NCBI GenBank assembly: GCA_021733925.1
Contig: JAIPJY010000047.1
Span: 1-55,483 of the forward strand
DNA from: Prosthecobacter sp.
GTDB lineage: Bacteria; Verrucomicrobiota; Verrucomicrobiia; Verrucomicrobiales; Verrucomicrobiaceae
Direction of reading: 5' to 3'
Length of the DNA stretch: 55,483 bases
A program made the position numbers and the translations under genes. Of this stretch, positions 34,194 through 42,450 are shown in pieces. The notes beneath the pieces were generated by a model. That model had not been told where the DNA came from and searched no databases. It was given only the letters and a program-made list of their open reading frames with translations. Within the stretch, counting starts at the first letter, position 1; every line of letters begins with the position of its first letter.

Positions 34194-35402
34194 CTATCGT
34201 GGAAATTTTCCGAAAGACGGTGTTCTCGGCTGATTCCTCGGATTTGGTGGAGGTTGCCAACGGTGCTGATTTCGAGCATTGAATTCGTTGAGGGCTTGCA
34301 GTTCTGCCAACGGATCGCTGTTCCTTTGGGAATAAACCATTGGTGCCTCTGCTGGACCAGAACTCATCAAGACCGCGCTCTCTCGGCGGCTGGCTTCTGC
34401 CAGTCCGATCTGGTAATTTGGATGCCCTGGATGCAGAATATTCGCCTGTGCATGGGCCACGATTGCTTCAACAGTTCGCTTGTGAAAGCTCAGCACCTGC
34501 CCACGCAAAGCCATGAATGCCGCCAATTCTTCACGCGGTGAAAGAGAACGCAGATACCAGCCTGCTTTGACCTCTTCATCCGTGACAGGAAACGGCCAAT
34601 TCCGATAATGGGAATCGGGATAGCAGGAAATGCCATTGGTGCATTCAAAATTGCGTCGGACTTTGCCATCGTCCCACCGACAAAACAGATGTCCCTTCGC
34701 GGCAACGAGCTTTAACGGATACCCCAACCTTCTGCCGATTGCGACGAGCAGCACCGGCATCGAAGAGCAGGTGCCCATTTTGTGCTCACTGAGCAACCCT
34801 GACACAAAGACATCATCAGCCCTCTCAAAAAAGGATTTGTCCCGCAAATTCTCGATTGTTGGGGCAGCAATTTTATCTGGATTATAGCGAAGGCCAAAAT
34901 CCTGCCCCAGCACCGTGTTCATCAACACAACCTTGTAAAACTCTTCTGAATTTTCGTATTCAGCCGGTTTCTGAACGAAACGGTGATAGTTCCGAACCGT
35001 CTCTGCTTGCACCGCCTTTGCCATGCGGTCAAGCGCCAGCATGTAGCTGCTAATCGCTGTCTGCCCTCGGCCCGGCAATCCCTCCGAGCACAGCAAATTC
35101 ATTAACGCCACATCCACAGAGTTGAGTTCGTTTTCCGATAACTCGGTGAGGCGTCCAAGCGTGAGCGGTGTGTGATCCTGCTCTTTGCTCACTGTCTGAA
35201 CTGGCACGGGTTCAATTTTCTTGTTGGATGACATCCAAAAGCCAATTCCAATGCCAAGGATCACGCCCGTCAAGAAGGTGCCCGCGAAACGGAAAGAACG
35301 AGCACCGGAGGGAGAATTTGGAGACGCGGCTTCATCCACAGGCTGTTCAGCCTTGCGGTTGACCCGTGCAAGAGCACGGCGCTCACGGCGGGATTGGCTC
35401 AT
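34194..35402 (-). CDS. Membrane-anchored transglutaminase-like protein
   Basis: 402 residues from MSQSRRERRALARVNRKA; an ATG 30 bp upstream exists. One membrane segment (about 40-57) and an extracytoplasmic domain. The papain-like triad looks present: C212 in MGTCSSMPVLLV, H238 in KGHLFCRW, and an acid near E253 (NFECTNG). This pattern is of SirB1/transglutaminase-core proteins. The C-terminal tail is Pro/Asn-rich. It is the first gene of the island unit and may process the RHS-tip protein or its target; that is speculation. Confidence 0.78.
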   Translation of the reverse strand: MSQSRRERRALARVNRKAEQPVDEAASPNSPSGARSFRFAGTFLTGVILGIGIGFWMSSNKKIEPVPVQTVSKEQDHTPLTLGRLTELSENELNSVDVALMNLLCSEGLPGRGQTAISSYMLALDRMAKAVQAETVRNYHRFVQKPAEYENSEEFYKVVLMNTVLGQDFGLRYNPDKIAAPTIENLRDKSFFERADDVFVSGLLSEHKMGTCSSMPVLLVAIGRRLGYPLKLVAAKGHLFCRWDDGKVRRNFECTNGISCYPDSHYRNWPFPVTDEEVKAGWYLRSLSPREELAAFMALRGQVLSFHKRTVEAIVAHAQANILHPGHPNYQIGLAEASRRESAVLMSSGPAEAPMVYSQRNSDPLAELQALNEFNARNQHRWQPPPNPRNQPRTPSFGKFPR

Positions 35403-35610
35403 ATCAAAGTCGATACTAGTGGTTATCGCCATTGGTTACAAGCAAAATGAACTACCAAGAATGCAACACAATCCCGCCTTGCAGGCATCGCGGCCTTAAA
35501 TTCACCACAGGGAGTTTGCATTTCTCACACCGAAGCGGCACACTGACCCCGATTTCACTGACTTAAGCCCTTGATTTCCAAGGAAAAGGCGGTGACTGGG
35601 TTTTTCCCCC

Positions 35611-35671
35611 TCTGTCTCCGCCATTTTCGCCGCTCAAGCGGCGAAAAATGCCCTCCACAGCTCGCAGAGCG
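35611..35671 (+). repeat. Imperfect copy of tRNA-Ser 3' end and following hairpin (att-like)
   Basis: CTCTGTCTCCGCCATTTT, a hairpin (35624-35647), AAAAATGCCCTCC and AGCTCGCAGAGC repeat the order found at 32425-32482. Just before it, GGGTTTTTCCCC resembles a decayed T-arm. It could be the right junction of an insertion or the remnant of a second tRNA-Ser. The rest of the 309 bp spacer (35403-35610) shows nothing clear. Confidence 0.65.
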
Positions 35672-35711
35672 AAGGACACACCTTTTCCCCGCCACTCTGG
35701 CCGGTCTCCGA

Positions 35712-36038
35712 CTAGCGCCCCTTGCCCACAAACGGCTCCGGCGTGTCCGCAAAAAACTCGCCCACATCCCCGTCCGGCATCCCGTGATTGCGGATGCCTT
35801 CCAGCCTGCGGCGGCTGCCACGTTCACTGCCCGGACGGTTCGCCGTCCGCTGCACCAGCTCAGTGATCACCGGCGCGGCGATGGCAGCGCTGGCGGCCAG
35901 CAAAGTCAGCGCGATAATATTCGAAGATCCACGGCGCATTCCACGCCCAAACAAGATTCCCAGCGCGCAGCCAGCGGCGGCAGGGGCAATGAGTGAGGCA
36001 TAGGTTTCGTAGCCGTGGGTGGAGCGTGTTTCTTGCAT
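35712..36038 (-). CDS. Hypothetical small membrane protein
   Basis: 108 residues. Two hydrophobic segments (about 15-32 and 40-60), glycine/alanine-rich with GILFGRGMRRG between, then a basic and polar tail (NRPGSERGSRRRLEGIRNHG). No family recognised; the layout resembles YtxH-like proteins loosely. High GC as in the chromosome, so it is outside the island. Divergent from manC. Confidence 0.6.
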   Translation of the reverse strand: MQETRSTHGYETYASLIAPAAAGCALGILFGRGMRRGSSNIIALTLLAASAAIAAPVITELVQRTANRPGSERGSRRRLEGIRNHGMPDGDVGEFFADTPEPFVGKGR

Positions 36039-36133
36039 GAATCACCATAGCCTCTCCGTGAGAATCACCAAAGAGGAATTTGCCCGCATCCGGCTTTCCG
36101 GCTAAGGAGAGCTGTCCCCAAAAACCACTGCAC

Positions 36134-37216
36134 ATGTCCCAAGCCGCATCCAAAAAACGTTACGCTCTAATCCTCGCCGGAGGCAGTGGCCAGCGCTTCT
36201 GGCCCATCAGCCGCGATGCTCAACCCAAGCAACTGCTGAAACTCTTCGGTGAAAAAACTCTGCTCGAGCTCACCATTGAGCGCCTCGATGGCTTCGTGCC
36301 CAAGGAAAACATCCTCATCCTCACCAACAAACAGCAGGAAGCCTCCGTGCGTGCACTGATAAAGGATCTGCCCGCAGAGAACATCGTCGCCGAGCCCGAA
36401 AAGCGCGACACCGCTCCCGCCATCGCCCTCGCCGTCGGCTGGGTCGTCACCCGTGAACCCACCGCCACCATGATCGTGCTGCCTGCCGATCACCTGATTC
36501 AAAACCACGCCGAGTTTCAGCGCGTTCTCTCCAACGCCTCTCTCGCCGCCGAAAACAGCGGCAGCCTCGTCACCGTGGGCATCACCCCCACCTGGCCCTG
36601 CCCCAGCTACGGCTACGTCGAGCGCGGACGCCGCGCCAGCATCGGCGGGCTCGATGACCTCCCTGTCTGGGAAGTCGCCCGTTTCCGTGAAAAGCCCAAT
36701 CCCGACCTCGCCGAGCACTTCATCAGCCAGGGCAATTTCCTCTGGAATGCCGGCATGTTCATCTGGACCATCCCCGCCATCTTCAGCGAACTCAGCCGCC
36801 ACTGCCCCGTGCTCGCAGATTTCATCTCCGAACTCCGCGGCTCCAAGGACTTCAGCGCCACCGTGGATAAACAGTTCGGCAAGCTGCCAAAGCTCTCCAT
36901 CGACTACGCCCTCATGGAGCGTGCCTCTCGCGTGCTCAACATCGAGTCCACCTTTGACTGGGATGACGTCGGCAACTGGACCAGCGTCGGCCGCTATCTC
37001 GACACCGACACCGATGGCAACCAGCACAACTGCGCCCTCTCGCAGCAGGATTCCCTGAACAACATCGTCTTCACCCAGACCGGCCAGCACGTGGCCCTCA
37101 TCGGTGTGCAGGATCTCATCGTCGTCGCTTCCAAAGATGGTCTCCTCGTCGCCACCCGCAACAAGGCCGAGAACATCAAAAAAATCGTCGACACCCTGCC
37201 GAACGAGCTGCGCTGA
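36134..37216 (+). CDS. manC: Mannose-1-phosphate guanylyltransferase
   Basis: 360 residues from MSQAASKKRYALIL; upstream bases in frame are not family-like. It makes GDP-mannose from mannose-1-phosphate and GTP for surface polysaccharides. The nucleotide site is LAGGSGQRFWP (14-24) with PKQLLKLFG; also VLPADHLIQN, FREKPNPDLAEHF, FLWNAGMFIW and FDWDDVGNW. It is the short form without the C-terminal isomerase domain. It ends 30 bp before ruvX, with the CATCTAG unit in between. Confidence 0.94.
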   Translation: MSQAASKKRYALILAGGSGQRFWPISRDAQPKQLLKLFGEKTLLELTIERLDGFVPKENILILTNKQQEASVRALIKDLPAENIVAEPEKRDTAPAIALAVGWVVTREPTATMIVLPADHLIQNHAEFQRVLSNASLAAENSGSLVTVGITPTWPCPSYGYVERGRRASIGGLDDLPVWEVARFREKPNPDLAEHFISQGNFLWNAGMFIWTIPAIFSELSRHCPVLADFISELRGSKDFSATVDKQFGKLPKLSIDYALMERASRVLNIESTFDWDDVGNWTSVGRYLDTDTDGNQHNCALSQQDSLNNIVFTQTGQHVALIGVQDLIVVASKDGLLVATRNKAENIKKIVDTLPNELR

Positions 37217-37243
37217 TCCAGCATCTAGGATCCAGCATCTAGT
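37217..37243. repeat. Short tandem unit (ATCCAGCATCTAG), two copies
   Basis: ATCCAGCATCTAG occurs twice with one base changed, between manC and ruvX. The same unit is expanded at 44252-44291 at the end of coaB. Confidence 0.7.
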
Positions 37244-37246
37244 CCC

Positions 37247-37738
37247 ATGCCTCGCATTCTCGCCATTGATCACGGCACCGTGCGCATCGGTCTCGCCCTC
37301 AGCGACGAGACCGAGATCGTCGCCACCCCCTTCAAAACGATCGACGCAAAGCACGAGCCCGAGCGCACCCTCGCACGCATCGTGCAGGAGAAGCGCATTG
37401 GCAAAATCGTCATCGGCATGCCTTTCCGCATGAGCGGAGAGAAAGGCAGCGCCGCAGAGCGCGTCGAAAAATTCGCCCTCAGCCTCGGCAAGGAACTGCA
37501 GCACTCGGTTCCCATCGAGTTCGTCGATGAACGCCTCTCCTCCGTCGAAGCCGAAGCCTCCATGTCCCGCGCCGGCATCACCGGAAAAAAGGAGCGCAAC
37601 GAGATCGTCGATCAGCTCGCCGCCGTCGTCATCCTCCAGGAGTATTTGAACCAGCAGCGCGGCCCCGAAGGCTTCCTGCTCCCCGACGCCTCTTACGAAA
37701 TCCCATGGACCGATGAGCCGAAGCGACGTCGAAAGTAA
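37247..37738 (+). CDS. ruvX: Putative Holliday junction resolvase / pre-16S rRNA nuclease (YqgF family)
   Basis: 163 residues, RNase H-like fold. RILAIDHGTVRIGLALSD (catalytic Asp at 8), GKIVIGMPFRMSG, and FVDERLSS (Glu) are the family motifs, with the final Asp in NEIVDQLAAVVILQEYL. In E. coli YqgF trims 16S rRNA ends; the resolvase name is historical. It overlaps truA by 26 bp, so the two are co-translated. Confidence 0.94.
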   Translation: MPRILAIDHGTVRIGLALSDETEIVATPFKTIDAKHEPERTLARIVQEKRIGKIVIGMPFRMSGEKGSAAERVEKFALSLGKELQHSVPIEFVDERLSSVEAEASMSRAGITGKKERNEIVDQLAAVVILQEYLNQQRGPEGFLLPDASYEIPWTDEPKRRRK

Positions 37739-38546
37739 GGCCGGTAAAAATCGCGGCCCCGAGCCCGGCTTCAAACGCCTGCGCTTCACCATCGCCTACT
37801 GCGGCACCCCATGGCGCGGCTGGCAGAGCCTCGAAGGCGGCCGCACCGTCACCGACGAGCTCCACACCGCCATCCGCCGTGCCACACGCATCGACACCCG
37901 CGTGCATGGCAGCGGCCGCACCGATGCCGGCGTACACGCTCTCGCTCAGACCGCCCACTGTGATGTCCCCGACACCGTGCGCATGACCACGGAAGCCTGG
38001 GCCCATGCAGTGAACGCCTGCCTCCCCCTCACCATCCGCATCCTGCAGGTGGACGAATGCCCCCCCAGCTTCCACGCCCGCTTTGACGCCATCGGCAAAA
38101 CCTACCGCTACCGCATCTGGCGCCCGCGCATGCTCTCCCCCTTCGAAGCCGAGCGCGCCTGGCACATCTACGGTCCGCTCGATCTCGACGCCGTCCGCTG
38201 GTGCTGCCAGCAACTCGTCGGCACCCACAACTTCGTCCGCCTCTCCGCCAATCGCGGCGACATGCCCGAAACCCAGCGCCGCCTGCACACCGAAAAAACC
38301 ACCCGCACCATCCACCGCGCCGAACTCCGCGAACTCGGCGACTTCATCGAACTCGAATTCTCCGGCGACGGCTTCCTCTACAAAATGGTCCGCCTCATCG
38401 TCGGCAGCCTCATGCACGTCGCCCGCGCCCGCGAACCCAAAGAATGGTTCGCCCAACTCCTCACCGACCCCACCGGCCCCCAAAGCAACCAGACCGCCCC
38501 CGCCTGCGGCTTGTATCTGGTCAACGTGACCTACCCGGCGGAGTGA
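37713..38546 (+). CDS. truA: tRNA pseudouridine(38-40) synthase TruA
   Basis: 277 residues. It modifies U38-U40 in tRNA anticodon stems. The catalytic Asp is D71 in GSGRTDAGVHA. Also FHARFDAIGKTYRYRI, GTHNFVRLSANRG and FSGDGFLYKMVRLIVG. The N-terminus has 20 extra basic residues encoded in the ruvX overlap; a later start would lie near residue 20, but no ATG is available there. Normal otherwise. Confidence 0.94.
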   Translation: MSRSDVESKAGKNRGPEPGFKRLRFTIAYCGTPWRGWQSLEGGRTVTDELHTAIRRATRIDTRVHGSGRTDAGVHALAQTAHCDVPDTVRMTTEAWAHAVNACLPLTIRILQVDECPPSFHARFDAIGKTYRYRIWRPRMLSPFEAERAWHIYGPLDLDAVRWCCQQLVGTHNFVRLSANRGDMPETQRRLHTEKTTRTIHRAELRELGDFIELEFSGDGFLYKMVRLIVGSLMHVARAREPKEWFAQLLTDPTGPQSNQTAPACGLYLVNVTYPAE

Positions 38547-38578
38547 CACCGGCTGGCGTTGGTGTACCCTTTCCCTGG

Positions 38579-39436
38579 TCATGAAACCACGCCTTTCCTC
38601 AGGCGCAGCCACCCCGCAGGGACCAGCCCGACGAAGAAGAACAGAGCATTCACCACGAGCACCAGCAGAACGGGCCAGTGTGAGAGCAGGGCGCGGCCAT
38701 ACATGTGAGTTCCCCATTCGAACAGTGGCGGACCGGACACCGCCAGCAGAACGACGCTGCTGCCGGCCAGGCTCGCCACAAACAGGCTGCTCACGCTTAA
38801 CCGGCGGAAGCGCTGCACGGCCAGAAAACCTGCCTGCCACAGCACCACGCACAGGCCTCCGACTTCTCTGGGACTCCAGCCCCACAGGCGACCCCATTCC
38901 CGCTGCGAATACACCATGCCGAGAATCACTCCCAGGGTCGTGAACGCACAGCCCCAGGCGGCGAAACGACCGACCGCACGAGCGAGAGCCTCCGCGCGAC
39001 GCGTCGAAAACTCCGCAAAGCTGCGCTGGATGACAAAGCAAATTCCCAGCACTCCCAGCAGCACTCCCGCTCCGAAGCCCAGCAGCAGCAGGTAGACATG
39101 CGCGGCCAGCAAAGAGTCCAAGGGACGAAGCTGAGGGAGGACGACCCCACAGGCCGACCTCACCAATAAAAACACCCCGGCGATCACCGTCACTATCCTC
39201 AACGGCAGCCAGGTGGCTGGGCTTAATTTTTGAAACTCAGCAGTGACCTCGCCCACCAGCCCGAGCTGCTCCATCGCCTTCTGCACAGCCTCCCGCTCCG
39301 GCGTTCCGGATTCCACCAGTTCGCTGATTGTCTCGCGCAGATGGTTTTCGAGTTCGTCGAGCGTGTCCGGCCCGAGGCCTGGCATACGCGAGATGTTTTT
39401 GCGCCATTCCGCAATGGATTGATCGAGGTTATGCAT
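38579..39436 (-). CDS. HAAS (permease prefix) domain fused to CcsA-like heme-handling membrane domain
   Basis: 285 residues. Residues 1-75 are a HAAS/permease-prefix domain (WRKNISRMPG, LDELENHLRETISELVESG, AVQKAMEQLG). The rest has seven hydrophobic segments and a cytochrome c assembly (CcsA/CcmC) signature: WGRLWGWSPREVGG at 181-194 matches the tryptophan-rich WG-x-x-WGWDPKE loop, with His at 113 (AAHVYLLLLGF) and H244 (GTHMYG) where CcsA has heme-ligand His. The aspartate of WGWDPKE is Ser. It overlaps the padR stop by 8 bp. Function: heme binding or handling is inference. Confidence 0.75.
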   Translation of the reverse strand: MHNLDQSIAEWRKNISRMPGLGPDTLDELENHLRETISELVESGTPEREAVQKAMEQLGLVGEVTAEFQKLSPATWLPLRIVTVIAGVFLLVRSACGVVLPQLRPLDSLLAAHVYLLLLGFGAGVLLGVLGICFVIQRSFAEFSTRRAEALARAVGRFAAWGCAFTTLGVILGMVYSQREWGRLWGWSPREVGGLCVVLWQAGFLAVQRFRRLSVSSLFVASLAGSSVVLLAVSGPPLFEWGTHMYGRALLSHWPVLLVLVVNALFFFVGLVPAGWLRLRKGVVS

Positions 39437-39764
39437 GGCTGGGGCTCCAAAGTTGGTTCAAGACGTTGTTAACAAGTGTCCACTGCTCCTGTTGCTGCCG
39501 GAGGGCCTGCTTGCCTTCGGTTTTCAAATGGTAATACTTTCGTTTTCGGCCCGTCGGCGAGTCCACCCATTTGCTGCGCACCATGTCGTGGTCCTCCAGC
39601 CAGTGCAGCACGGGATACAGCATGCCGTCGGTCCATTCAATCTCTCCCCCGGAAAGCTCCTTCACCCGTTGGATGATCGCATAGCCATAGCTGTCGCCCT
39701 CAGAAAGTATCGACAGGACAAGGGGAACCGAGGAAGCAGCCGTGAGTTCTTTCTGAAGCTTCAT
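39429..39764 (-). CDS. PadR family transcriptional regulator
   Basis: 111 residues from MKLQKELTAASSV; an upstream ATG is inside the promoter. Winged-helix domain: VPLVLSILSEGDSYGYAIIQ, GMLYPVLHWLEDHDMV, and the wing GRKRKYYHLKTEGKQAL. Short PadR-s2 type. HAAS proteins are commonly encoded beside PadR regulators in this and other phyla, which fits its overlap with the HAAS gene. A palindrome within its own promoter suggests autorepression. Confidence 0.92.
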   Translation of the reverse strand: MKLQKELTAASSVPLVLSILSEGDSYGYAIIQRVKELSGGEIEWTDGMLYPVLHWLEDHDMVRSKWVDSPTGRKRKYYHLKTEGKQALRQQQEQWTLVNNVLNQLWSPSHA

Positions 39765-39770
39765 AGCACT

Positions 39771-39799
39771 ATGATGCATTGCAGTGCAATGTATGTCAA
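39771..39799 (-). promoter_or_regulatory. padR promoter with palindromic operator in the spacer
   Basis: On the minus strand: TTGACA (39799-39794), 17 bp, CATCAT (39776-39771). The spacer and boundary hold a perfect 15 bp palindrome CATTGCAGTGCAATG (39777-39791). Transcription would start at about 39764, the first base of the ATG, so the mRNA is probably leaderless. The operator lies between the two boxes, as for a self-repressing regulator. Confidence 0.68.
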
Positions 39800-39917
39800 A
39801 CAAGTTTTCACACTCACCATTCGCCCCACGGGTTCTAAACCCACCTCCTGTCCTTCCAGAGTCGAAGCATGAACAGCAGGCAAAAAAAACCTTCCTGCCG
39901 CAAACCAGTCACCTCAA

Positions 39918-40079
39918 TTCATCCTGTTAATTCTGTCATCTTGTTAATCCTGTCCACTCTCTCCGCTCCCCCGCCAATTGACCATTCTCGGTTTCACTTC
40001 CCATCCCGTTCATCCTGTCCACCCACTCCGCTCACCTCCCGCCCCCCTTCGTCATTCGGATTTCGCCATTCGTCATTTG
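39918..40079. repeat. Degenerate short-repeat region before prfC
   Basis: Contains several versions of TTCATCCTGTTAATTCTGTC and CATCCTGTCCAC, followed by GTCATTCGGATTTCGCCATT-like units that belong to the GAATGACGAA group. No gene is seen in the 358 bp between padR and prfC. Confidence 0.6.
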
Positions 40080-40122
40080 AAACACACCTCGCTCTGCGGC
40101 ATGAAGACCACCCCCTGTCCCC

Positions 40123-41733
40123 ATGCCCTACGAAGCCCAAATCGCCCGCCGTCGTTCCTTCGCGATCATTTCGCACCCCGACGCCGGTAAAACGACGCTC
40201 ACCGAAAAGCTCCTGCTCTACGGCGGCGCCGTCGCGCTCGCGGGTTCCGTGACCGCCCGCAAAAACCAGCGCGCCACCACCTCCGACTGGATGGAGCTCG
40301 AAAAGCAGCGCGGCATTTCCGTCAGCTCCACCGTCCTCCAGTTCGAGTACAAAGGCAGCGTCGTAAACCTCCTCGACACCCCCGGTCACAAAGACTTCTC
40401 CGAAGACACCTACCGCGTGCTCACCGCTGTCGATGCCGCCATCATGGTCATCGACGCCGGCAAAGGCATCGAAGCCCAAACCCGCAAGCTCTTCGAAGTC
40501 TGCCGCCGCCGTGGCGTGCCCATCTTCACCTTCATGAACAAGCTCGACCGCCCTGCGCGCGAGCCCCTCACCCTCCTCGACGAACTCGAAACCGTCCTCG
40601 GCATCGGCGCCTGCGCCATCAACTGGCCCCTCGGTCTCGGCCAGCAGTTTCGCGGCGTCTATGACCGCCGCAAAAACGATGTCCACCTCTTCGAGCGTAC
40701 CGTCCATGGTGCCTTCCGCGCCCCCGAAAAAGTCGGCGGCCTTGATGACGAATTCGTCGCCAAGCACACCGTCCCCGAAGCCCTCGAACAGGCCAAGATG
40801 GAACTCGAAATGCTCGACGGCGCAGGCCACGCCTACGACCGCACCAAGATCGATCGCGGCGAACTCACCCCCGTCTTCTTCGGCAGCGCCAGCAACAACT
40901 TCGGCGTCCAGATGCTACTCGACGGCTTCCTCGAACTCGCTCCCCCGCCCGAGCCACGCATGGCCGCCGACGGCCGCGTCATCGAGCCCACCGACGAAGG
41001 CTTCTCCGGCTTCGTCTTCAAGATCCAGGCCAACATGGACCCCCGCCACCGCGACCGCATGAGCTTCGTCCGCATCGTCAGCGGCAAGTTCGAACGCGAC
41101 ATGCAGGTCACCCACACCCGCACCGGCAAAATCGTCCGCCTCGCCAACTCCCAAAAGCTCTTCGCCCAGGATCGCGAGACCGTGAACGAAGCCTACGCAG
41201 GCGATGTCGTCGGCATCGTCGGCAATCACGGCTTCGGCATCGGCGACACCCTCGCCATCGACCCCAAGCTCAAGTTCGACGAAATCCCCCGCTTCGCCCC
41301 CGAAGTCTTCGCCTACATTCACAACCCCAGCACCGCCCACTACAAGCGCTTCCGCGACGGACTGGAGCAGCTCCTCAGCGAAGGCGTCGTGCAGCAGTTC
41401 ATCCAGCCCCACGCCGGCCAGCGCGTCCCCCTCCTCGGAGCCGTCGGCCCCTTGCAGTTCGAAGTCGTGCAGTTCCGTCTCGAAAGCGAATACAACGCTC
41501 AAAGCCGCATCGAAACTGCCCCCTACACCGTCCTCCGCTGGGTCCGCACCAAAGACGGCGGCGCCATCGAAGACTTCGACATCCCCGGCGGCGTCACCAC
41601 CGCCCAGGACAGCGACGAACGCTGGGTCGTCTTCTTCAGCGACCAATGGGCCATCAACTACTTCGAACGCCGCAACCCCAACGCCGAACTCTCCGAAATC
41701 CCCTGGGACGAAGTGGAGAAAGCCAAGGCGTGA
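40123..41733 (+). CDS. prfC: Peptide chain release factor 3
   Basis: 536 residues, full length. A GTPase that recycles RF1/RF2 from ribosomes. G1 is SHPDAGKTT (17-25) and G2-G5 follow in order: RGISVSST, DTPGHKDFSED, FMNKLDRPAREP. Typical RF3 blocks include GLGQQFRGVYDR and GAVGPLQFEVVQFRLESEYN. The last codons (IPWDEVEKAKA) reappear in part at 42512. A downstream spacer of 486 bp holds repeat R6 and otherwise nothing I can name. Confidence 0.97.
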   Translation: MPYEAQIARRRSFAIISHPDAGKTTLTEKLLLYGGAVALAGSVTARKNQRATTSDWMELEKQRGISVSSTVLQFEYKGSVVNLLDTPGHKDFSEDTYRVLTAVDAAIMVIDAGKGIEAQTRKLFEVCRRRGVPIFTFMNKLDRPAREPLTLLDELETVLGIGACAINWPLGLGQQFRGVYDRRKNDVHLFERTVHGAFRAPEKVGGLDDEFVAKHTVPEALEQAKMELEMLDGAGHAYDRTKIDRGELTPVFFGSASNNFGVQMLLDGFLELAPPPEPRMAADGRVIEPTDEGFSGFVFKIQANMDPRHRDRMSFVRIVSGKFERDMQVTHTRTGKIVRLANSQKLFAQDRETVNEAYAGDVVGIVGNHGFGIGDTLAIDPKLKFDEIPRFAPEVFAYIHNPSTAHYKRFRDGLEQLLSEGVVQQFIQPHAGQRVPLLGAVGPLQFEVVQFRLESEYNAQSRIETAPYTVLRWVRTKDGGAIEDFDIPGGVTTAQDSDERWVVFFSDQWAINYFERRNPNAELSEIPWDEVEKAKA

Positions 41734-41931
41734 TCTGATACCGCTCTGCGGTCAAAGTCCGGCACTTCAAAAATCAAAAATCGATTGCTCATCAATCGGC
41801 AATCACTCACACCCAAGGCCCCCTTGAGTTGAGAAATTACCAACGTGTCCTTGTTGCGTTCGCTGCTCCCTGGAAACCCGTTCCGCCCCGCAGCATGATT
41901 TGAGTTGCCCCACGGCCCCTTCTTCCACCAC

Positions 41932-42098
41932 TTCACTCCGCGATACACCAGCTCCAACGGAGCTGCGTAATACAGCCCAGGGGTGCCGAGCTTTAGCGAG
42001 TGCTCCCCTGGGTTAGTAAGAGACGACTGGGAAGCAAACCCAGAATTTCGCCACACTCAACGCCCACCAGCAGCGTCTGCAACAAGCTCCGCCACATT
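41932..42098 (+). repeat. Dispersed intergenic repeat, copy R6
   Basis: Copy of the R family with hairpin AGCTCC-AAC-GGAGCT and second stem CCCAGGGG…CCCCTGGG (R1: CCCAGGGT…ACCCTGGG), both compensatory changes. The tail has GGGAAGCAAACCCAG, CCCACCAGCAGCGTCTGCAA and CTCCGCCAC. About 35 bp further on, TTAACTGAGTGCCATTCG also follows copy R7. Confidence 0.9.
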
Positions 42099-42219
42099 GG
42101 CTCCGCGATCAGACAGCGCTTCATGCCCGCGTTTAACTGAGTGCCATTCGTTCATCCCGTCAAAGGATGCGCTAGTCGGACGGGTGGCAAAATTCAAGTG
42201 CTGAGCTAAACTCCTTTAC

Positions 42220-42438
42220 ATGACGCCCTCGAAACTCAAATCCAGCCCCGAGCGTACCTGGACTTGGGATCAATGGCAGGCTGGCCGCGCCGAGCGCCGC
42301 CGCGTGGGCAATCTCGTCGCGCCAAAAAACATCCGCCGCGAAAAAAGCGAAGGCGACGAATACCTCCGCGAAACCTACGGCGGCGAGCGCGGTCCTCCCT
42401 TCAACAAGCCCTTTGATCCTTCCGCAGACGAGAAGTAA
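42220..42438 (+). CDS. Small hypothetical protein
   Basis: 72 residues, very polar and basic/acidic (WTWDQWQAGRAERRRVGN, then REKSEGDEYLRETYGGE, ending FDPSADEK). No signal or membrane segment. I do not recognise it. Codon use is like that of the chromosome. It lies between repeat R6 and a chimeric gene remnant, so its reality is moderately supported. Confidence 0.5.
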   Translation: MTPSKLKSSPERTWTWDQWQAGRAERRRVGNLVAPKNIRREKSEGDEYLRETYGGERGPPFNKPFDPSADEK

Positions 42439-42450
42439 CGGTTGGGGAAA

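Larger units (their letters stand above)
32436..35671. mobile_element. Small low-GC island next to tRNA-Ser
   Basis: The segment holds three minus-strand genes with visibly lower GC than the flanks. The sequence just after the tRNA (CCGCCA, hairpin, AAAAATGCCCTCC, AGCTCGCAGAGC) recurs at 35618-35671, as expected of attL and attR after insertion at a tRNA 3' end. No integrase gene is inside. Bases 32463-32861 have no gene I can support. They include a hairpin (CCCCCCAGC / GCTGGGGGG) and an open frame of 158 residues on the minus strand that I do not trust. Confidence 0.6.

Noticed and set aside
36167-37792. 541-residue open frame on the minus strand opposite manC and ruvX
   Set aside because: Antisense shadow of two clear genes in high-GC sequence; composition is not protein-like.
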